A stretch of 64,000 nucleotides of DNA from the NCBI RefSeq assembly GCF_001746295.1, contig NZ_MJAH01000006.1, positions 532,187 to 596,186 on the forward strand. The letters are read 5' to 3'. The notes under the pieces were generated by a model. The model worked only from the letters and a program-made list of their open reading frames with translations, ran no database searches and was not told the DNA's origin. The DNA comes from Streptomyces sp. LUP47B. GTDB taxonomy: Bacteria > Actinomycetota > Actinomycetes > Streptomycetales > Streptomycetaceae. Every line of letters starts with the position of its first letter. Position 1 is the stretch's first letter. Below are positions 8,101-17,081 of the stretch, one piece after another. The position numbers and the translations under genes are program-made.

Positions 8101-10636
8101 CAAGGGCGACCTGACGAAGAAGATCGACATCGATGCCCGCGGTGAGATCCTCGAACTCAAGACCACCATCAACACGATGGTCGACCAGCTGTCGTCCTTC
8201 GCCGAGGAGGTCACCCGGGTGGCCCGCGAGGTGGGTACCGAGGGGCAGCTCGGCGGCCAGGCACGCGTGCGTGACGTCGACGGCACCTGGCGCGACCTGA
8301 CCGAGTCCGTGAACGAAATGGCAGGAAACCTCACCCGGCAGGTGCGAGCCATCGCGCGCGTGGCGACCGCGGTGACCCGAGGCGACCTGAACCTGAAGAT
8401 CGACGTGGACGCGTCCGGCGAGATCCAGGAGCTGCAGGACTACATCAACAAGATGATCGCCAACCTGCGCGACACCACGATCGCCAACAAGGAGCAGGAC
8501 TGGCTCAAGGGCAACCTGGCCCGTATCTCGGCGCTCATGCAGGGCCGCCGGGACCTGGAGGACGTGGCCTCGCTGATCATGAGTGAGCTGACGCCGGTGG
8601 TGACCGCGCAGCACGGCGCGTTCTTCGTCGCGATGCCGCTCCTGGACGGCAAGGACCTGAGCGCCGAGGCCGAGGACCAGTACGAGCTGCGGATGCTCGG
8701 GTCGTACGGCTACTCGATGGGCTCGATGCCGACGTCGTTCCGGCCGGGTGAGGCGCTCATCGGGACGGCCGCCGAGGAGAAGCGCACGATCCTGGTGGAG
8801 AACGCGCCCAGCGGCTACCTGAAGATCTCCTCCGGTCTCGGAGAGGCACCGCCCGCGCAAGTGATCGTCCTCCCGGTGCTGTTCGAGGGCAAGGTGCTCG
8901 GTGTCATCGAGCTGGCTTCCTTCACACCCTTCACGCAGATCCAGAAGGACTTCCTCAATCAGATCGCCGAGATGATCGCGACGAGCGTCAACACCATCTC
9001 CGTCAACACCAAGACGGAGGTACTGCTGAAGCAGTCGCAGGAGCTGACCGAGCAACTCAGGGAGCGGTCGGCCGAGTTGGAGAACCGGCAGAAGGCCCTC
9101 CAGGCGTCCAACGCGGAACTGGAGGAGAAGGCCGAGCTGTTGGCCCAGCAGAACCGTGACATCGAGGTGAAGAACACCGAGATCGAGGAGGCGCGGCAGG
9201 TCCTGGAGGAGCGTGCCGAGCAGCTCGCCGTGTCCATGCGGTACAAGAGCGAGTTCCTGGCCAACATGTCGCACGAGTTGCGTACACCGCTCAACTCGCT
9301 GCTGATCCTCGCCAAACTGCTCGCCGACAACGCGGACTCCAACCTCACCCCGAAGCAGGTCGAGTTCGCCGAGACCATCCATGGGGCAGGCTCAGACCTG
9401 CTGCAGTTGATCAACGACATCCTCGACCTGTCGAAGGTCGAGGCGGGCAAGATGGACGTCTCCCCGACACGCATCGCGCTCGTGCAGCTCGTGGACTACG
9501 TGGAGGCCACCTTCCGGCCGTTGACCGCGGAGAAGGGCCTGGACCTGTCCGTACGGGTCTCTCCCGAGCTGCCCGCCACGCTGCACACCGATGAACAGCG
9601 CCTGCTCCAGGTGTTGCGCAACCTGCTGTCCAACGCGGTGAAGTTCACCGACTCGGGAGCCGTCGAGCTGGTCATCCGGCCCGCCGGGCGGGACGTACCG
9701 GTGGCGATCCGGGAGCAGCTGCTCGAGGCCGGCTCGCTGCGTGATCCGAGCGCCGACCTGATCGCGTTCTCCGTGACCGACACCGGGATCGGTATCGCGG
9801 CCAGCAAGATGCGGGTGATCTTCGAGGCCTTCAAGCAGGCCGACGGCACGACCAGCCGCAAGTACGGCGGCACCGGTCTCGGGCTGTCGATCTCGCGGGA
9901 GATCGCGCAACTGCTCGGCGGAGAGATTTACGCGCAGAGCGAGCCCGGTCGCGGATCGACGTTCACGCTGTATTTGCCGCTGCACCCCAGCGAACTGCCG
10001 CCGCAGGGCTACCAGCAGTCCATGCCCGCCCTGGAGGCCGGCGATCTGGTGGCGTCCGCGTCGGGGCACGGACGGGCCGGGGCCGAGGTCGAGACGCCGG
10101 CCGAGGTGAGGTCGTACCAGGAGACACAGAACGGCGCCGCGGCGCTCTTCCGGCGCCGTCGCAGGACCGCGCCCGCCCTCGAAGAGCGGATCGGACAGCC
10201 GGACCAGTGGTCGGCGGTGGAGCACCAGGCCGCGCCGCAGCCACGCCGGGGCATCCGGTTCGGCGGGGAGAAGGTGCTGATCGTCGACGACGACATCCGC
10301 AACGTCTTCGCGCTCACCAGCGTCCTCGAGCAGCACGGACTGTCCGTGCTCTACGCGGAGAACGGCCGTGAGGGGATCGAGGTCCTGGAGCAGCACGAGG
10401 ACGTGGCGGTCGTCCTGATGGACATCATGATGCCCGAGATGGACGGGTACGCGACGACCAACGCGATCCGCAGGATGCCGCAGTTCGCCGGGCTCCCGAT
10501 CATCGCGCTGACCGCCAAGGCGATGAAGGGCGACCGGGAGAAGGCGATCGAGTCGGGCGCCTCCGATTACGTGACCAAGCCGGTCGATCCCGATCATCTG
10601 CTGTCGGTGATGGAACAGTGGATGCGAGGGGAGTGA
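5165..10636 (+). CDS. osaA: OsaA, poly-HAMP hybrid histidine kinase (osmoadaptation)
   Basis: An 1823-residue cytoplasmic hybrid kinase. After a short basic N-terminus come a divergent HAMP-like unit and ten 92-residue Nik1-type HAMP repeats (residues 188-1107), each with the pattern VTRVAxEVGTEGxLGGQA...W(K/R)DLT. Then come a GAF domain (about 1130-1285), a coiled coil (about 1290-1360), HisKA with phospho-acceptor H1370 (SHELRTPLN), a HATPase with NLLSNAVKF, DTGIGI and GGTGLGLSIS, and a receiver with D1753 (MDIMMPEMDG). There are no membrane segments. In S. coelicolor OsaA acts with OsaB in osmotic adaptation and development. The GTG start has GGGAGGGA upstream. The repeat architecture resembles fungal group III osmosensor kinases. 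OsaB follows 244 bp downstream. Confidence 0.95.
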   Translation: MESGAATRGTKTRAKGGQSPSNQRKPRNGTTAVDTAALNRLLAALVSMRDGNFRKRLTVSGDGVMSEIAAVFNEVADRNLHLTGELSRVRRMVGREGKLTERLETGACEGSWASAIDASNALVDDLVRPVSEVGRVLSAVAEGDLSPRMELRTQAPDGTGHPLRGEFLKVGRTVNNLVDQLSTFTDEVTRVASEVGTEGKLGGQARVRGMSGSWKDLTESVNTMAYRLTAQVRDIALVTTAVAKGDLSRKVTVHVAGEMLELKNTVNTMVDQLSSFSSEVTRVAREVGVEGELGGQAQVPGVAGVWKDLTDSVNLMAGNLTAQVRGIAQVTTAVASGDLSQKVTVSARGEVAQLADTINQMTETLRIFADEVTRVANEVGAEGQLGGQANVPGAAGTWKDLTDSVNTVFRNLTTQVRDIAAVTTAVANGDLSQKVTVDVAGEMLELKNTVNGMVDQLSAFGAEVTRVAREIGVEGELGGQAQVPGAAGTWKDLTDSVNTAFRNLTGQVRNIAQVTTAVANGDLSQKVTVDVSGEMLQLKNTVNTMVDQLSAFADQVTRMARDVGTEGRLGGQAVVPGVSGTWKELTDSVNFMGGNLTSQVRQIAQVTTAVARGDLSQKIDVDARGEILELKNTINTMVDQLSAFADQVTRVAREVGTEGRLGGQAQVPGVAGVWRDLTDSVNGMAGNLTAQVRNIAQVATAVARGDLSQKIDVDARGEILELKNTLNTMVDQLSSFADQVTRVAREVGTEGILGGQAEVQGVSGTWKDLTQSVNFMANNLTIQVRNIAEVTTAVAKGDLSKKITVDAKGEILELVTTVNTMVDQLSSFAEQVTRVAREVGTEGQLGGQARVPGVTGIWKDLSDNVNLMANNLTMQVRNISQVANAVANGDLTRTVTIEARGEVAQLADTFNTMVKTLSSFADQVTKVAREVGTDGILGGQARVPGVAGTWKDLTESVNQMASNLTGQVRNIAMVTTAIAKGDLTKKIDIDARGEILELKTTINTMVDQLSSFAEEVTRVAREVGTEGQLGGQARVRDVDGTWRDLTESVNEMAGNLTRQVRAIARVATAVTRGDLNLKIDVDASGEIQELQDYINKMIANLRDTTIANKEQDWLKGNLARISALMQGRRDLEDVASLIMSELTPVVTAQHGAFFVAMPLLDGKDLSAEAEDQYELRMLGSYGYSMGSMPTSFRPGEALIGTAAEEKRTILVENAPSGYLKISSGLGEAPPAQVIVLPVLFEGKVLGVIELASFTPFTQIQKDFLNQIAEMIATSVNTISVNTKTEVLLKQSQELTEQLRERSAELENRQKALQASNAELEEKAELLAQQNRDIEVKNTEIEEARQVLEERAEQLAVSMRYKSEFLANMSHELRTPLNSLLILAKLLADNADSNLTPKQVEFAETIHGAGSDLLQLINDILDLSKVEAGKMDVSPTRIALVQLVDYVEATFRPLTAEKGLDLSVRVSPELPATLHTDEQRLLQVLRNLLSNAVKFTDSGAVELVIRPAGRDVPVAIREQLLEAGSLRDPSADLIAFSVTDTGIGIAASKMRVIFEAFKQADGTTSRKYGGTGLGLSISREIAQLLGGEIYAQSEPGRGSTFTLYLPLHPSELPPQGYQQSMPALEAGDLVASASGHGRAGAEVETPAEVRSYQETQNGAAALFRRRRRTAPALEERIGQPDQWSAVEHQAAPQPRRGIRFGGEKVLIVDDDIRNVFALTSVLEQHGLSVLYAENGREGIEVLEQHEDVAVVLMDIMMPEMDGYATTNAIRRMPQFAGLPIIALTAKAMKGDREKAIESGASDYVTKPVDPDHLLSVMEQWMRGE
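5726..8485 (+). repeat. Ten in-frame 276-bp HAMP-coding repeats inside osaA
   Basis: Units start at 5726 and every 276 bp thereafter (6002, 6278, 6554, 6830, 7106, 7382, 7658, 7934, 8210). The spacing is exact, with no indel between units, and the sequences are strongly similar at DNA level. That makes the array prone to unequal recombination and to assembly collapse. Confidence 0.93.
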
Positions 10637-10880
10637 TGAGAATCAGCGAAGTTCACGCGGAGTTGCTGACTCAGTGTGCCCGACGCCGTGTAGAAGTACG
10701 GGATTCGGGGAACCTTCTGGTCTCCCGCTACGTTTCTGCTACGTGCACAGTGACATCACGGTGACAGGGTGTGGCGACAGACAGGGTGCGGCTACGATGA
10801 CCGGCACAAGGACGGGCGGCGAAAGGGAGTCGTCCCCAGCGGCGGCGCCCGGTGCACATCCGGGGCGAGGAGGGCGGGCC

Positions 10881-11564
10881 ATGGTGCAGAAGGCCAAGAT
10901 CCTCCTGGTCGATGACCGGCCGGAGAATCTGCTCGCGCTGGAGGCCATTCTCTCCGCGCTCGATCAGACACTGGTGCGGGCATCGTCCGGGGAGGAAGCA
11001 CTCAAGGCACTGCTCACGGACGACTTCGCGGTGATTTTGCTGGACGTCCAGATGCCTGGCATGGACGGCTTCGAGACCGCGGCGCACATCAAACGGCGGG
11101 AGCGGACCCGGGACATCCCGATCATCTTCCTCACCGCGATCAACCACGGTCCGCACCACACCTTCCGGGGGTACGCGGCCGGGGCGGTGGACTACATCTC
11201 CAAGCCGTTCGACCCGTGGGTGCTGCGTGCGAAGGTCTCGGTCTTCGTCGAGCTCTACATGAAGAACTGCCAGCTGCGGGAGCAGGCGGCGCTGCTGCGG
11301 CTCCAGTTGGAGGGCGGCGGAGGCAAGGCGGCGGCAGGGGACGCGAAGGAGCCGGCGGGTCTGCTCGCCGAGTTGTCCGCGCGTCTGGCCGCGGTCGAGG
11401 AGCAGGCAGAGGCGCTCTCCAAGCAACTGGACGACGAGTCCGCGGACGCGGCCGCGGTGGCCACCGCAGCCCATCTCGAACGCAAACTCACCGGGTTGCG
11501 GCGGGCGCTGGACGCGCTGGAGCCGGGCACCGGGAGTTCGCCGTCGGTGTCTTCCCAGAACTGA
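10881..11564 (+). CDS. osaB: OsaB-type response regulator without DNA-binding domain
   Basis: A 227-residue protein: an N-terminal CheY-like receiver (KILLVDDRPENLLALEAIL, phospho-acceptor Asp in LLDVQMPGMDG, conserved Lys in ISKPFDP) followed by a long charged coiled coil (about residues 130-227) with no recognisable DNA-binding domain. The regulator probably works through protein contacts. It follows osaA, with which it is known to function in S. coelicolor. The ATG at 10881 is preferred because GAGGAGG lies about 8 nt upstream. An in-frame ATG at 10798 would add 28 residues without a ribosome site. The 244-bp gap after osaA probably contains its own promoter, since osaB is known to act independently during osmotic stress. 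Confidence 0.88.
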   Translation: MVQKAKILLVDDRPENLLALEAILSALDQTLVRASSGEEALKALLTDDFAVILLDVQMPGMDGFETAAHIKRRERTRDIPIIFLTAINHGPHHTFRGYAAGAVDYISKPFDPWVLRAKVSVFVELYMKNCQLREQAALLRLQLEGGGGKAAAGDAKEPAGLLAELSARLAAVEEQAEALSKQLDDESADAAAVATAAHLERKLTGLRRALDALEPGTGSSPSVSSQN

Positions 11565-11682
11565 CGCCCGTCCACGGACCCCTTGAGCCGGCGTCAGTTC
11601 CACACCTCTCCAGGAGCGACACGAACGGGTGAAGCAGTAGGCACACGTGTCCGCGGTCGTCTCCACCGGTAACCTCGCACCT

Positions 11683-14406
11683 ATGGCCTCACGTCCCTCC
11701 GCAGCCAAGAAGCAGCCCGCCAAGAAGGCTGCCGCTCCCGCGAAGGGTCCGGCGGGGAAGGCCGCGGTGAAGAAAGCACCAGCGAAGAAGGCGCCCGCCA
11801 GGAAGGCCGCGGCGAAGAAAGCCGCGCCGCCGAAGCCGGCGCCCAGCCCGACCGGGGGCGTCTATCGTCTCGTCCGGGCCGTCTGGCTCGGCCTGGCCCA
11901 TGCCGTGGGCGCGGTGTTCCGCGGGATAGGGCAGGGCGCGAAGAACCTCGACCCCGCGCACCGGAAGGACGGCGTGGCGCTTCTGCTGCTCGGCCTCGGC
12001 CTGATCGTCGCCGCCGGTACCTGGTCGAACCTGCGCGGCCCGGTGGGTGACCTCGTCGAGATCATCGTGACCGGCGCCTTCGGCCGGCTCGACCTGCTCG
12101 TGCCGATACTGCTCGCGGTCATCGCCGTCCGGTTCATCCGGCACCCCGAGAAGCCCGAGGCCAACGGCCGCATCGTGATCGGCCTGTCGGCGCTCGTCAT
12201 CGGCGTGCTCGGGCAGGTCCACATCGCCTGCGGCGCGCCCGCCCGCAGCGACGGCATGCAGGCGATAAGGGACGCGGGCGGTCTCATCGGCTGGGGAGCG
12301 GCGACCCCGCTGACCTACACCATGGGCGAGGTCCTCGCCGTACCGCTCCTCGTCCTGCTGACGGTCTTCGGGCTGCTCGTCGTCACGGCCACCCCGGTCA
12401 ACGCCATCCCGCGGCGGCTGCGGGAGCTCGGTGTGCGGCTAGGGATCCTCCCCGACCCGGCGGAGGACGAACTCGGCGAGGACGACGAGCGCTACGACGA
12501 GCAGTGGCGCGAGGCACTGCCCGCGCGCGGTCGCAAGCGAGGTCCCGCGCCCGAGTCGTACGACCCCGACGGAGCGGAGCAGGAGGCCCTCACACAGCGC
12601 CGTGGGCGCCCCAGGCGCTCCGCGGTGCCGCAGCCCGCGATGGACCGGCGGATGGACGCCGTGGACATCGCCGCGGCCGCCGCCGCCGACCTGGACGGCG
12701 TCGTCATGCACGGCCTGCCGCCCTCGGCGCTGGTCGCCGACCTCACCCAGGGCGTCAGCGTGGGCGACCGTTTGGAGACGACCCCGGTACCCACCCCCGT
12801 CCCGGCGGCGCGGCCCAAGCAGGACGCGCGGCCGAAGCAGGAGAAGCTCAAGGTCGAGGTCGCCGACCTCACCAAGCCCGCTCCCGAGGCCCCCGGCGAA
12901 CTGCCCCCGCGCGCGGAGCAGCTTCAGCTGTCCGGCGACATCACCTACGCGCTGCCCTCGCTCGACCTCCTGGAGCGCGGTGGCCCCGGCAAGGCGCGCA
13001 GCGCGGCCAACGACGCCATCGTCGCCTCGCTGACGAACGTCTTCACGGAGTTCAAGGTCGACGCCGCCGTCACCGGCTTCACGCGCGGGCCGACGGTCAC
13101 CCGCTACGAGGTCGAGCTCGGCCCCGCCGTGAAGGTCGAGCGGATCACCGCGCTGGCCAAGAACATCGCGTACGCCGTCGCCAGCCCGGATGTGCGGATC
13201 ATCAGCCCGATCCCCGGCAAGTCGGCGGTCGGCATCGAGATCCCGAACACCGACCGCGAGATGGTCAACCTCGGTGACGTGCTGCGGCTCGCGGCGGCCG
13301 CCGAGGACGAGCACCCCATGCTGGTCGCGCTCGGCAAGGACGTCGAGGGGGGCTACGTGATGGCCAACCTGGCGAAGATGCCGCACGTGCTCGTCGCCGG
13401 TGCCACCGGTTCCGGTAAGTCGTCGTGCATTAACTGCTTGATCACTTCCGTCATGGTCCGTGCGACCCCCGAGGACGTGCGCATGGTCCTCGTCGACCCC
13501 AAGCGTGTGGAGCTGACCGCCTACGAGGGCATCCCGCACCTGATCACGCCCATCATCACCAACCCGAAGCGGGCCGCCGAGGCGCTCCAGTGGGTCGTAC
13601 GGGAGATGGACCTTCGCTACGACGACCTGGCGGCGTACGGCTTCCGGCACATCGACGACTTCAACGAAGCCATAAGGAACGGCAAGGTCAAGCTGCCCGA
13701 GGGCAGTGAGCGCGAGCTCCAGCCCTACCCGTATCTGCTGGTGATCGTCGACGAGCTCGCCGACCTGATGATGGTCGCCCCGCGGGACGTCGAGGACGCG
13801 ATCGTGCGGATCACGCAGCTCGCGCGCGCGGCCGGCATTCACCTGGTGCTCGCCACGCAGCGCCCTTCCGTGGACGTCGTCACCGGTCTGATCAAGGCGA
13901 ACGTGCCGTCGCGGCTCGCCTTCGCCACCTCCTCGCTCGCCGACTCGCGGGTCATCCTCGACCAGCCCGGCGCCGAGAAGCTGATCGGCAAGGGCGACGG
14001 GCTCTTCCTGCCGATGGGGGCCAACAAACCCACCCGTATGCAGGGCGCCTTCGTGACCGAGGACGAGGTCGCGGCGATCGTCCAGCACTGCAAGGACCAG
14101 ATGGCGCCGGTCTTCCGGGACGACGTCGTCGTGGGCACCAAGCAGAAGAAGGAGATCGACGAGGAGATCGGCGACGACCTCGACCTGCTGTGCCAGGCGG
14201 CCGAGCTGGTGGTCTCCACACAGTTCGGGTCGACCTCCATGCTCCAGCGCAAGCTGCGGGTCGGGTTCGCGAAAGCGGGGCGTCTGATGGACCTCATGGA
14301 GTCCCGGGGCATCGTCGGGCCGAGCGAGGGATCCAAGGCTCGTGACGTTCTTGTGAAGGCTGACGAGCTGGACGGAGTGCTCGCGGTGATCCGCGGGGAG
14401 GCTTAG
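11683..14406 (+). CDS. ftsK: FtsK/SpoIIIE DNA translocase
   Basis: A 907-residue septal DNA pump that moves trapped chromosomes during division and sporulation septation. It has a Lys/Ala/Pro-rich basic N-terminus (about 1-65), four membrane segments (about 95-240), an acidic Pro-rich linker, the RecA-like motor with Walker A GATGSGKSS (Lys near residue 579) and Walker B VIVDELADLMM, and a C-terminal winged-helix gamma domain (QFGSTSMLQRKLRVGFAKAGRLMD) that reads KOPS-type polarity signals. Start: the ATG at 11683 follows a TAACCT hexamer by 7 nt, which suggests a leaderless mRNA. An in-frame GTG at 11647 would add 12 residues. The N-terminal extension is long compared with E. coli-type linkers but typical for actinomycetes. 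Confidence 0.93.
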   Translation: MASRPSAAKKQPAKKAAAPAKGPAGKAAVKKAPAKKAPARKAAAKKAAPPKPAPSPTGGVYRLVRAVWLGLAHAVGAVFRGIGQGAKNLDPAHRKDGVALLLLGLGLIVAAGTWSNLRGPVGDLVEIIVTGAFGRLDLLVPILLAVIAVRFIRHPEKPEANGRIVIGLSALVIGVLGQVHIACGAPARSDGMQAIRDAGGLIGWGAATPLTYTMGEVLAVPLLVLLTVFGLLVVTATPVNAIPRRLRELGVRLGILPDPAEDELGEDDERYDEQWREALPARGRKRGPAPESYDPDGAEQEALTQRRGRPRRSAVPQPAMDRRMDAVDIAAAAAADLDGVVMHGLPPSALVADLTQGVSVGDRLETTPVPTPVPAARPKQDARPKQEKLKVEVADLTKPAPEAPGELPPRAEQLQLSGDITYALPSLDLLERGGPGKARSAANDAIVASLTNVFTEFKVDAAVTGFTRGPTVTRYEVELGPAVKVERITALAKNIAYAVASPDVRIISPIPGKSAVGIEIPNTDREMVNLGDVLRLAAAAEDEHPMLVALGKDVEGGYVMANLAKMPHVLVAGATGSGKSSCINCLITSVMVRATPEDVRMVLVDPKRVELTAYEGIPHLITPIITNPKRAAEALQWVVREMDLRYDDLAAYGFRHIDDFNEAIRNGKVKLPEGSERELQPYPYLLVIVDELADLMMVAPRDVEDAIVRITQLARAAGIHLVLATQRPSVDVVTGLIKANVPSRLAFATSSLADSRVILDQPGAEKLIGKGDGLFLPMGANKPTRMQGAFVTEDEVAAIVQHCKDQMAPVFRDDVVVGTKQKKEIDEEIGDDLDLLCQAAELVVSTQFGSTSMLQRKLRVGFAKAGRLMDLMESRGIVGPSEGSKARDVLVKADELDGVLAVIRGEA

Positions 14407-14651
14407 AGGGAGTCCGGAGCGGATGAGGCCACCGATGTTCGATCGTGACTCACCCGTAAGGGATCATTGAGCAACCGTTTCCCTTCGGCGCACGTCAAGT
14501 TGAGGGAAGCGAAAAGCTGCTGCTCCACCATCGGCGTGTCCGGCCATTCCGATGGCGTACAAAGTCCTACCGCCCGGTTGCCCCACCCTTTCGCACCCCC
14601 CCTAGACTGAACCTCCAGCACAGGTGGCTTAAACGCTCGAAAGGCGCCCCC

Positions 14652-15494
14652 GTGTCCATCGGCAACTCCCCTGAAGACGAGCGTCCGTTCGAAGACGACC
14701 GACAGGAAGACCGCCTCTCCGTCGGCCACGCCCTGAAACAGGCGCGGATCGCGGCTGGGTTGACCGTCGACGACGTCAGCAACGCCACCAGGGTCCGCAT
14801 CGCCATCGTGCATGCCATCGAGGCGGACGATTTCGCCCCCTGCGGGGGCGATGTGTACGCCCGGGGCCACATCCGGACCCTGGCCAAGGCCGTCCATCTG
14901 GATCCGGCCCCCCTGCTGGACCAGTTCGCCGCCGATCACGGCGGCGGGCGTCCGGCCCCGACCCCGGCCGCTCCGCTGTTCGAGGCGGAACGCATCCGTC
15001 CCGAGCGCCGCGGGCCGAACTGGACCGCGGCCATGGTCGCCGCGATCGTCGCCGTGGTCGGCTTCGTCGGGTTCACCGCCTTCAAGGGCGGCGACGACGG
15101 CGGGACGACCCAGGTCGCCGACGGCACCACGCCCGCCACCAGCAAGTCTCCGACGCCCAAGTCCGACAAGACCACCAAGCACCCGAAGCCGACGCCCACG
15201 CCGACCGACAGTGCCATCGCGGCGGCCCCCCAGGACAAGGTGACCGTGCAGGTCAGCGCCGCCGACGGAAAGAGCTGGATCCTAGCCAAGGACCACAACG
15301 GCCGGACCCTCTTCGACGGACTGCTCACGCAGGGCGACACCAAGACCTTCCAGGACAGCGACAAGATCAACCTCGTCCTCGGTGACGCCGGGGCGATCCA
15401 GCTGTACGTGAACGGCAAGAAGATCGACGACGACTGGCAGCCCGGGGCCGTGGAGCGCCTGACGTACACGAAGGGCGACCCGCAGGTCGGATAG
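14652..15494 (+). CDS. RodZ-like helix-turn-helix membrane protein (DUF4115)
   Basis: A 280-residue protein with an N-terminal Xre-like HTH_25 domain (LKQARIAAGLTVDDVSNATRVR, about residues 27-95), one membrane span (WTAAMVAAIVAVVGFVGF, about 118-136), a Thr/Lys/Pro-rich linker and a C-terminal DUF4115 beta domain (about 195-280). This is the architecture of RodZ, the MreB-linked shape protein, although actinomycete homologues may do something else. The GTG start has AAAGG 9 nt upstream. A possible promoter TTGCCC-19 bp-TAGACT lies at 14578-14608. Its place between ftsK and rimO is common in actinomycetes. Confidence 0.85.
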   Translation: MSIGNSPEDERPFEDDRQEDRLSVGHALKQARIAAGLTVDDVSNATRVRIAIVHAIEADDFAPCGGDVYARGHIRTLAKAVHLDPAPLLDQFAADHGGGRPAPTPAAPLFEAERIRPERRGPNWTAAMVAAIVAVVGFVGFTAFKGGDDGGTTQVADGTTPATSKSPTPKSDKTTKHPKPTPTPTDSAIAAAPQDKVTVQVSAADGKSWILAKDHNGRTLFDGLLTQGDTKTFQDSDKINLVLGDAGAIQLYVNGKKIDDDWQPGAVERLTYTKGDPQVG

Positions 15495-15515
15495 GGATCC
15501 GTTCGTTCTGCCGTC

Positions 15516-15545
15516 ACGGGGTTGGCCAAGATCGGCCAACCCCGT
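15516..15545 (+). terminator. Perfect 12-bp hairpin after the RodZ-like gene
   Basis: Arms ACGGGGTTGGCC (15516-15527) and GGCCAACCCCGT (15534-15545) around AAGATC, 21 nt behind the stop codon. There is no T run, as is usual for Streptomyces terminators. It insulates the rimO promoter that starts 10 bp further on. Confidence 0.72.
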
Positions 15546-15554
15546 CGACGTGGG

Positions 15555-15577
15555 GTGTCAGTAGGACGAAGTAGTCT
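15555..15577 (+). promoter_or_regulatory. RecA-NDp (PafBC-type) promoter candidate for rimO
   Basis: GTGTCAGTA, 8 bp, TAGTCT (15572-15577), then 7 nt to the ATG. It matches the core TGTCA, spacing and -10 of the LexA-independent damage promoter consensus tTGTCRgtg-N8-TAnnnT, with mismatches at the two weak end positions of the -35-like element. Confidence 0.5.
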
Positions 15578-15584
15578 TGAGCCC

Positions 15585-17081
15585 ATGCCTGAACGCCGTA
15601 CCGTCGCACTTGTCACTCTTGGCTGCGCCCGCAACGAGGTGGACTCGGAGGAGCTCGCAGGCCGTTTGGAGGCGGACGGCTGGGATCTCGTGAACGACGC
15701 CGCCGACGCGGACGTCGCCGTCGTCAACACCTGTGGCTTCGTCGAAGCCGCCAAGAAGGACTCCGTCGACGCCCTCCTCGAGGCCAACGATCTCAAGGGG
15801 CACGGCAGAACCCAGGCCGTCGTGGCGGTGGGCTGCATGGCCGAGCGGTACGGCAAGGACCTCGCCGAGGCGCTGCCGGAGGCGGACGGCGTGCTCGGCT
15901 TCGACGACTACGCCGACATCTCCGACCGGCTGCAGACGATCCTCAGCGGCGGCATCCACGCCGCGCACACCCCACGCGACCGGCGCAAGCTGCTGCCGAT
16001 CAGCCCCTCCCAGCGGCAGGAGTCGGCGGCGTCCGTCGCGCTGCCCGGCCACGGGCCGGCCGCCGAAGCCCCCGAGGCGGCTCCCGCCGACCTCCCGGAG
16101 GGGCTCGCTCCTGCTTCCGGTCCCCGTGCGCCCCTGCGCCGCCGCCTGGACGGTTCCCCGGTCGCCTCCGTGAAGCTGGCCTCCGGCTGCGATCGGCGCT
16201 GCTCCTTCTGCGCCATCCCGTCCTTCCGCGGCTCCTTCATCTCGCGTCGCCCCTCGGACGTCCTCAACGAGACGCGCTGGCTGGCCGAGCAGGGGGTCAA
16301 GGAGATCATGCTGGTCTCCGAGAACAACACGTCGTACGGCAAGGACCTCGGCGACATCCGTCTCCTCGAGTCCCTCCTGCCCGAGCTCGCCGAGGTCGAC
16401 GGCCTGGAACGCGTGCGTGTCAGCTATCTCCAGCCGGCCGAGATGCGGCCGGGCCTGATCGACGTGCTGACGTCCACGCCCAAGGTGGTGCCCTACTTCG
16501 ACCTGTCCTTCCAGCACTCCGCCCCCGACGTGCTGCGCGCGATGCGTCGCTTCGGCGACACCGACCGCTTCCTGGAGCTGCTCGACACCATCCGCGGCAA
16601 GGCTCCAGAGGCCGGGGTGCGCTCCAACTTCATCGTGGGCTTCCCCGGCGAGACCGAGGCCGACCTCGCCGAGCTGGAGCGGTTCCTGAACGGCGCGCGA
16701 CTGGACGCCATCGGCGTCTTCGGGTACTCCGACGAGGAGGGCACCGAAGCGGCGACGTACGAGAACAAGCTGGACGAGGACGTCGTCGCCGAGCGGCTGG
16801 CACGTGTCTCCCGGCTCGCCGAAGAACTCGTCTCGCAGCGCGCCGAGGAGCGCGTCGGCGAGACCGTGCACGTCCTGGTCGAGTCCATCGACGGCGAGGG
16901 CGTGTACGGCCGAGGCGCGCACCAGGCGCCGGAGACCGACGGCCAGGTGCTGCTCACGAGCGGCGAAGGTCTGAGCGTCGGTCGTATGGTCGAGGCGAAG
17001 GTGGTCGGTACGGAAGGTGTCGACCTGGTGGCCGAGCCGCTCGACGGCTCGCTCGGGTGTAGTGAGGAGGCGGGCAGATGA
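15585..17081 (+). CDS. rimO: Ribosomal protein S12 methylthiotransferase RimO
   Basis: A 498-residue radical-SAM methylthiotransferase that adds a methylthio group to the conserved Asp of ribosomal protein S12. An N-terminal UPF0004 domain holds three cluster-binding cysteines (TLGCARN, NTCGF, GCMAE), followed by the radical-SAM CxxxCxxC (CDRRCSFC, about residue 205) and a C-terminal TRAM domain (about 425-495). An Ala/Pro-rich insertion of about 50 residues (around 140-190) separates the first two domains and is longer than in E. coli RimO. The ATG at 15585 is 7 nt behind a -10-like TAGTCT and has no ribosome site, suggesting a leaderless mRNA. The stop overlaps the pgsA start (ATGA). Confidence 0.93.
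   Translation: MPERRTVALVTLGCARNEVDSEELAGRLEADGWDLVNDAADADVAVVNTCGFVEAAKKDSVDALLEANDLKGHGRTQAVVAVGCMAERYGKDLAEALPEADGVLGFDDYADISDRLQTILSGGIHAAHTPRDRRKLLPISPSQRQESAASVALPGHGPAAEAPEAAPADLPEGLAPASGPRAPLRRRLDGSPVASVKLASGCDRRCSFCAIPSFRGSFISRRPSDVLNETRWLAEQGVKEIMLVSENNTSYGKDLGDIRLLESLLPELAEVDGLERVRVSYLQPAEMRPGLIDVLTSTPKVVPYFDLSFQHSAPDVLRAMRRFGDTDRFLELLDTIRGKAPEAGVRSNFIVGFPGETEADLAELERFLNGARLDAIGVFGYSDEEGTEAATYENKLDEDVVAERLARVSRLAEELVSQRAEERVGETVHVLVESIDGEGVYGRGAHQAPETDGQVLLTSGEGLSVGRMVEAKVVGTEGVDLVAEPLDGSLGCSEEAGR

Noticed and set aside
5600..9382. Very long open frame antisense to osaA, and similar long antisense frames opposite the phosphatase, lhr, argG and miaB genes
   Set aside because: High-GC codon bias leaves antisense frames open; the products are His/Arg/Leu-rich without domains or ribosome sites.
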